Shown here piece by piece: positions 61,601-64,000 of a stretch of DNA of 64,000 nt; the first letter of the stretch is position 1, and the number at the start of each line of letters is the position of its first letter. A program made the position numbers and the translations under genes. This DNA comes from Ectocarpus siliculosus (Eukaryota; Sar; Phaeophyceae; Ectocarpales; Ectocarpaceae): positions 67,513 to 131,512 of the forward strand of contig FN648136.1 of NCBI GenBank assembly GCA_000310025.1, given 5' to 3'. Below the pieces are notes generated by a model. That model searched no databases. It was not told the DNA's origin and saw only the letters and a list, made by a program, of their open reading frames with translations.

Positions 61601-62449
61601 ACCCATTCTCTGGACCCCCCCCCCCCCCCCCCCCCCCCCCCACCCAACCAAAAAACATTTCACAACAAACAACCCCCACTCCAAACNNNNNNNNNNNNNN
61701 NNNNNNNNNNNNNNNNNNNNNNNNNNNNNNNNNNNNNNNNNNNNNNNNNNNNNNNNNNNNNNNNNNNNNNNNNNNNNNNNNNNNNNTTAAAGGTGGAAGG
61801 GCGGGGCTCCGCGTGGGTGTCCCGTGGGGGGTGGTGGGCGGGTTCCGGAATACCCTGCCCCCCTTTAGAGGATGTTAATGTCGTGGCCAAAAGGAACGGG
61901 GGAAACCCCGGTCTCTTTGGGGGTGGGGGGGGTTAGAAACCAGGGGGTGTGAAGAAACAAACAACACCCGGAGCGGGAAACAAGGCCCCCATTTTTTGCC
62001 CTTTCCATGGAAAGGTTTCCGAAACCATGGAACCCCCCCCCCTATAGGTTCGGCAGAGGTTCTCAAGTTTCCGGGAAGACCAGGGGGCAGGCATTTCCCC
62101 ACGCATTTCCCCCCCCCCCCCCCCCTTTTTTGGGCCCCCCCCCCCCCCCCCCCCCTCCCGCGTCCTTCCGCATCGACCGTTCGCACGAAACAGCCCCGAC
62201 GCCTACACGCGCCTGGTGCTCGAAGTGCTTCGGGGGAAGCAGGCGACCTTCGTGAGGAGCGACGAGCTCCTGGAGTCGTGGAAAATATTCACGCCGGTGC
62301 TGAACTTGATCGATGCCGGAGAGATCCCGCCGCTGCCGTACAAGTTCGGCACCCGAGGCCCCGAGGAGAGCGACGAGCTCATCGAGAAGATGGGCTACAC
62401 CTACAACAAGAACTACGACTGGGAAGAGGCCCACAAGGAACACAAATGA
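55654..62449 (+). CDS. Glucose-6-phosphate 1-dehydrogenase, 525 aa, 12 exons
   Basis: Oxidises glucose 6-phosphate to 6-phosphogluconolactone with NADP+, the entry step of the oxidative pentose phosphate pathway. Exons: 55654-55746, 56160-56349, 56861-56999, 57437-57540, 57961-57992, 58365-58573, 58865-58907, 59253-59330, 59620-59719, 59956-60086, 60821-61023, 62194-62449; all phases close. The coenzyme motif [13 protein letters not shown] lies near residues 19-31, the active-site signature RIDHYLGKE at 202-210 (Lys209), then LIAMEQP, FKAGKAL and the C-terminal [19 protein letters not shown] 55654 was chosen because it gives [17 protein letters not shown] directly before the fold; no transit peptide is seen, so it is probably cytosolic. 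The intron after 60086 has a GC donor (GCAAGT). Intron 11 holds a gap and a doubtful duplication. Confidence 0.95.
56073..56134 (+). repeat. Intronic repeat C, copy 3 (3' half)
   Basis: GGGATGCGAGGTCAATGGTC through GTACACCCCCC matches 52150-52210 inverted. It ends 25 bases before the acceptor of G6PD exon 2 and carries TCTAACGAC, a good branch-point-like sequence. Confidence 0.85.
60505..60737. mobile_element. Fold-back element (MITE-like) in a G6PD intron
   Basis: Arms at about 60505-60573 and 60668-60737 are imperfect inverted repeats: TACCRTAAGGTTGCGAGT, CGATTTTCAA and TTCTCCACARCC are shared. The loop is about 95 bases. No coding capacity. It lies in the GC-AG intron 60087-60820. Confidence 0.7.
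61687..61786. other. Assembly gap (100 N) in G6PD intron 11
   Basis: Preceded by a run of about 25 C. The sequences on its two sides are copies of each other, so the gap may be an assembly artefact. Confidence 0.97.
61787..62180. repeat. Degraded second copy of 61266-61620
   Basis: The block after the gap follows 61266-61620 base by base (CTAAAGGTCGAACGGC against TTAAAGGTGGAAGGGC; GATGTTAATGTCGT; AACCCCGGTCTC; GTGAAGAAACAAACAAC). It is biased to G and C homopolymers wherever it differs. This fits a poor-quality read placed as separate sequence better than a true duplication. Confidence 0.7.
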
Positions 62450-63715
62450 CAGTCCCGAGGGGGGAGGTTAGGGCGATCCAAGCTGTGACGATAAGGTTGG
62501 TCGGGGTTTGGTAGCCTAACACCCCCAAACCTTTTTTTCGCTTTTTCGCCAAAAGCTTGCGTTTTTTTTTTTGCGTCGTCTGGTGTACATGCTCACGCCT
62601 ATTCTTTTTTCCGGCGGTGGGCAGGTTGACTAACGATTTACTGGTGAGGATGTTCAGGTCCCAGGACAGGTCAGGGGCAGCCCCGGCGACAGTCTGATTC
62701 CAACTGCAGTTGTTGGGTGATCATCACCTCACCGGGTCTTCCACCGACCTTTCTTTGCCCTCCCTTGAAAGGGATCGACGCCTGGATTGCAATTTGTATG
62801 GTATGCATGTGCATACGATGGGTGCATAATTGGATCAAAGGGCCACGAGGCTTTGTGAGGACACAACCGTTTTGCCTCTGAGTTCATAAGAGTTTGGCGG
62901 ACAGAAAGAAACTCACGGCTACAACAAGAAAATATTTTCGGAGAAAGAGAACCAAACGTCACGGAGGCGAATTCGTCGTATCGTAAGTAAGTTGGTGGGA
63001 TCATGGTAACGCTTGCTTGTTTTGTCTTTGTGATGGTGACGAGTTGACGTCATGGTCTCGGCCAAGACTTGAGTTCGTTGTTGTTGGGAGCTATGGGGTG
63101 GTAGATATTTACCAAGTACCAATCAATACGGTACGTGGTAGGAGTAGACCTGTTGCATGTTGCGAACGGTGACGATCGGTTATGATTCTTGTCGAGAAGT
63201 TGACAGAGCCGATGTATGTGTTGCGGGAGGGATGCCGGCCTACCTATGCATACAGCCAAAGATAGGTAAAATAACATCGAACGTAGAATTTATGGGATCG
63301 GTGGTTTTCAAGAAGAGTTGAGAGACGTTTGCCAGCAAATCGCGCGCTACGACGGGACGGGAAAGGCAGTGCGGTATCGTATCGTCCTCCTGACGGGCGT
63401 TTGAACAATCCATTCTGAATTTATCGGGATCAACACCGCAATGGTGCAGCACCTCTCTCTGTAAGTCGTCTGCGCCGCCACACCCGCACAAGAAGATTTA
63501 CTTCTCATTGTTAATGTTAACTTTTTCTTAAGAACGCCAGTTCGCCCGATCTTGCGAAAAGTTCCCCAGCGATTTGCTAGAGACGGACCGCCAAACGAAT
63601 CTTCTCGTGTTGACGTCGGGAAAGGATATTGTTGCCCATTTAGCATTCACAAAGCGTGTGTGTGGTCGTCCCATCATCTATTCTGGCGCCGGTTTACAGG
63701 CCTTTCGGCGTATGA
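62450..63715. other. G6PD 3' UTR and intergenic
   Basis: No gene recognised after the TGA at 62449. Minus-strand frames near 63240-63650 lack splice context and known domains. Confidence 0.45.
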
Positions 63716-63717
63716 TA

Positions 63718-63939
63718 TACCGTATATGACACAAGATAACACACCCCCTGGACCGATTTTCAAAGCTCGATTACTCCACGACGAAGAGGATGCATAAACG
63801 AAACAATACGTTTTCGAACAGCTCTCGACGAGACGGTTCCAACGCCGCCGTTTTCGGCGCTGTGACTCTTCCTGCTGTTGAGAAATTGAGCTTTGAAAAT
63901 CGGCCAAGGGGGTGTGTTATCTTGTGTCATATACGGTAT
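63718..63939. mobile_element. Fold-back element (MITE-like) with 53-bp inverted repeats
   Basis: Arms 63718-63770 and 63887-63939 are reverse complements with about three differences (TACCGTATATGACACAAGAT at the outer end, CGATTTTCAAAGCTC inside). The 116-base middle has no coding capacity. The inner arm end GAGAAATTGAGCTTTGAAAA resembles GAGAAATTTCGCTTTGAAAA of the 60.6 kb element, so they may be one family. Confidence 0.85.
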
Positions 63940-64000
63940 GCCTGACGCATCAGCCGGGGTTCACACATTGGGCAAACGAAATAAAACCGGCATGCTGTTC

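Noticed and set aside
1-64000. Integrated large DNA virus genes, as known from brown algae
   Set aside because: I saw no capsid, polymerase or other viral core gene; the only virus-like remains are the two Copia fossils.

Overview
This window is eukaryotic nuclear DNA, most likely from a brown alga (Ectocarpus-like stramenopile). Genes are split into 4 to 16 short exons with strong GT-AG signals. Introns are long and T/G-rich on the coding strand, and neighbouring genes mostly alternate strand. The window holds five 100-N assembly gaps, short dispersed repeats and worn Copia fragments. The organism is inferred from this style; no marker gene proves it. Exon models were built by hand from splice signals, reading phase and protein continuity.

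Layout. 124-3390 (+) is the 3' part of an unrecognised Gly/Gln-rich gene. 3391-8300 is non-coding, T/G-rich on the + strand, and carries large microsatellites. 8300-18600 is a repeat island. It holds a tRNA-like copy just outside (2254-2329), three copies of a short dispersed repeat family (one more lies at 50.8 kb), two Copia fossils, a cluster of GGTGCCAT-type repeats, and one intronless, bacterial-looking short-chain dehydrogenase that is broken (15099-16002).

18648-34326 (+) is one 16-exon gene whose phases all close. It encodes about 2,318 residues: signal peptide, ectodomain with about 500 residues of Pro/Thr/Ala repeats, a membrane-proximal alpha/beta-looking region, one transmembrane helix, and a very long acidic, Ser/Ala-rich cytoplasmic tail. 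I know of no described family with this layout, so it is the best candidate for something new.

34327-40114 is mostly intergenic and contains an inverted satellite array (36421-38103) around an N gap. 40115-42982 (-) is an armadillo-repeat protein. It is divergent from a URI/unconventional prefoldin gene (43903-48482, +). Then follow 6-phosphogluconate dehydrogenase (49869-54362, -) and glucose-6-phosphate dehydrogenase (55654-62449, +), arranged head to head. These are the two NADPH-producing steps of the oxidative pentose phosphate pathway, so a shared promoter region at 54363-55653 would allow co-regulation. A short repeat family lies in one intron of each of the last three genes, always in the sense orientation.
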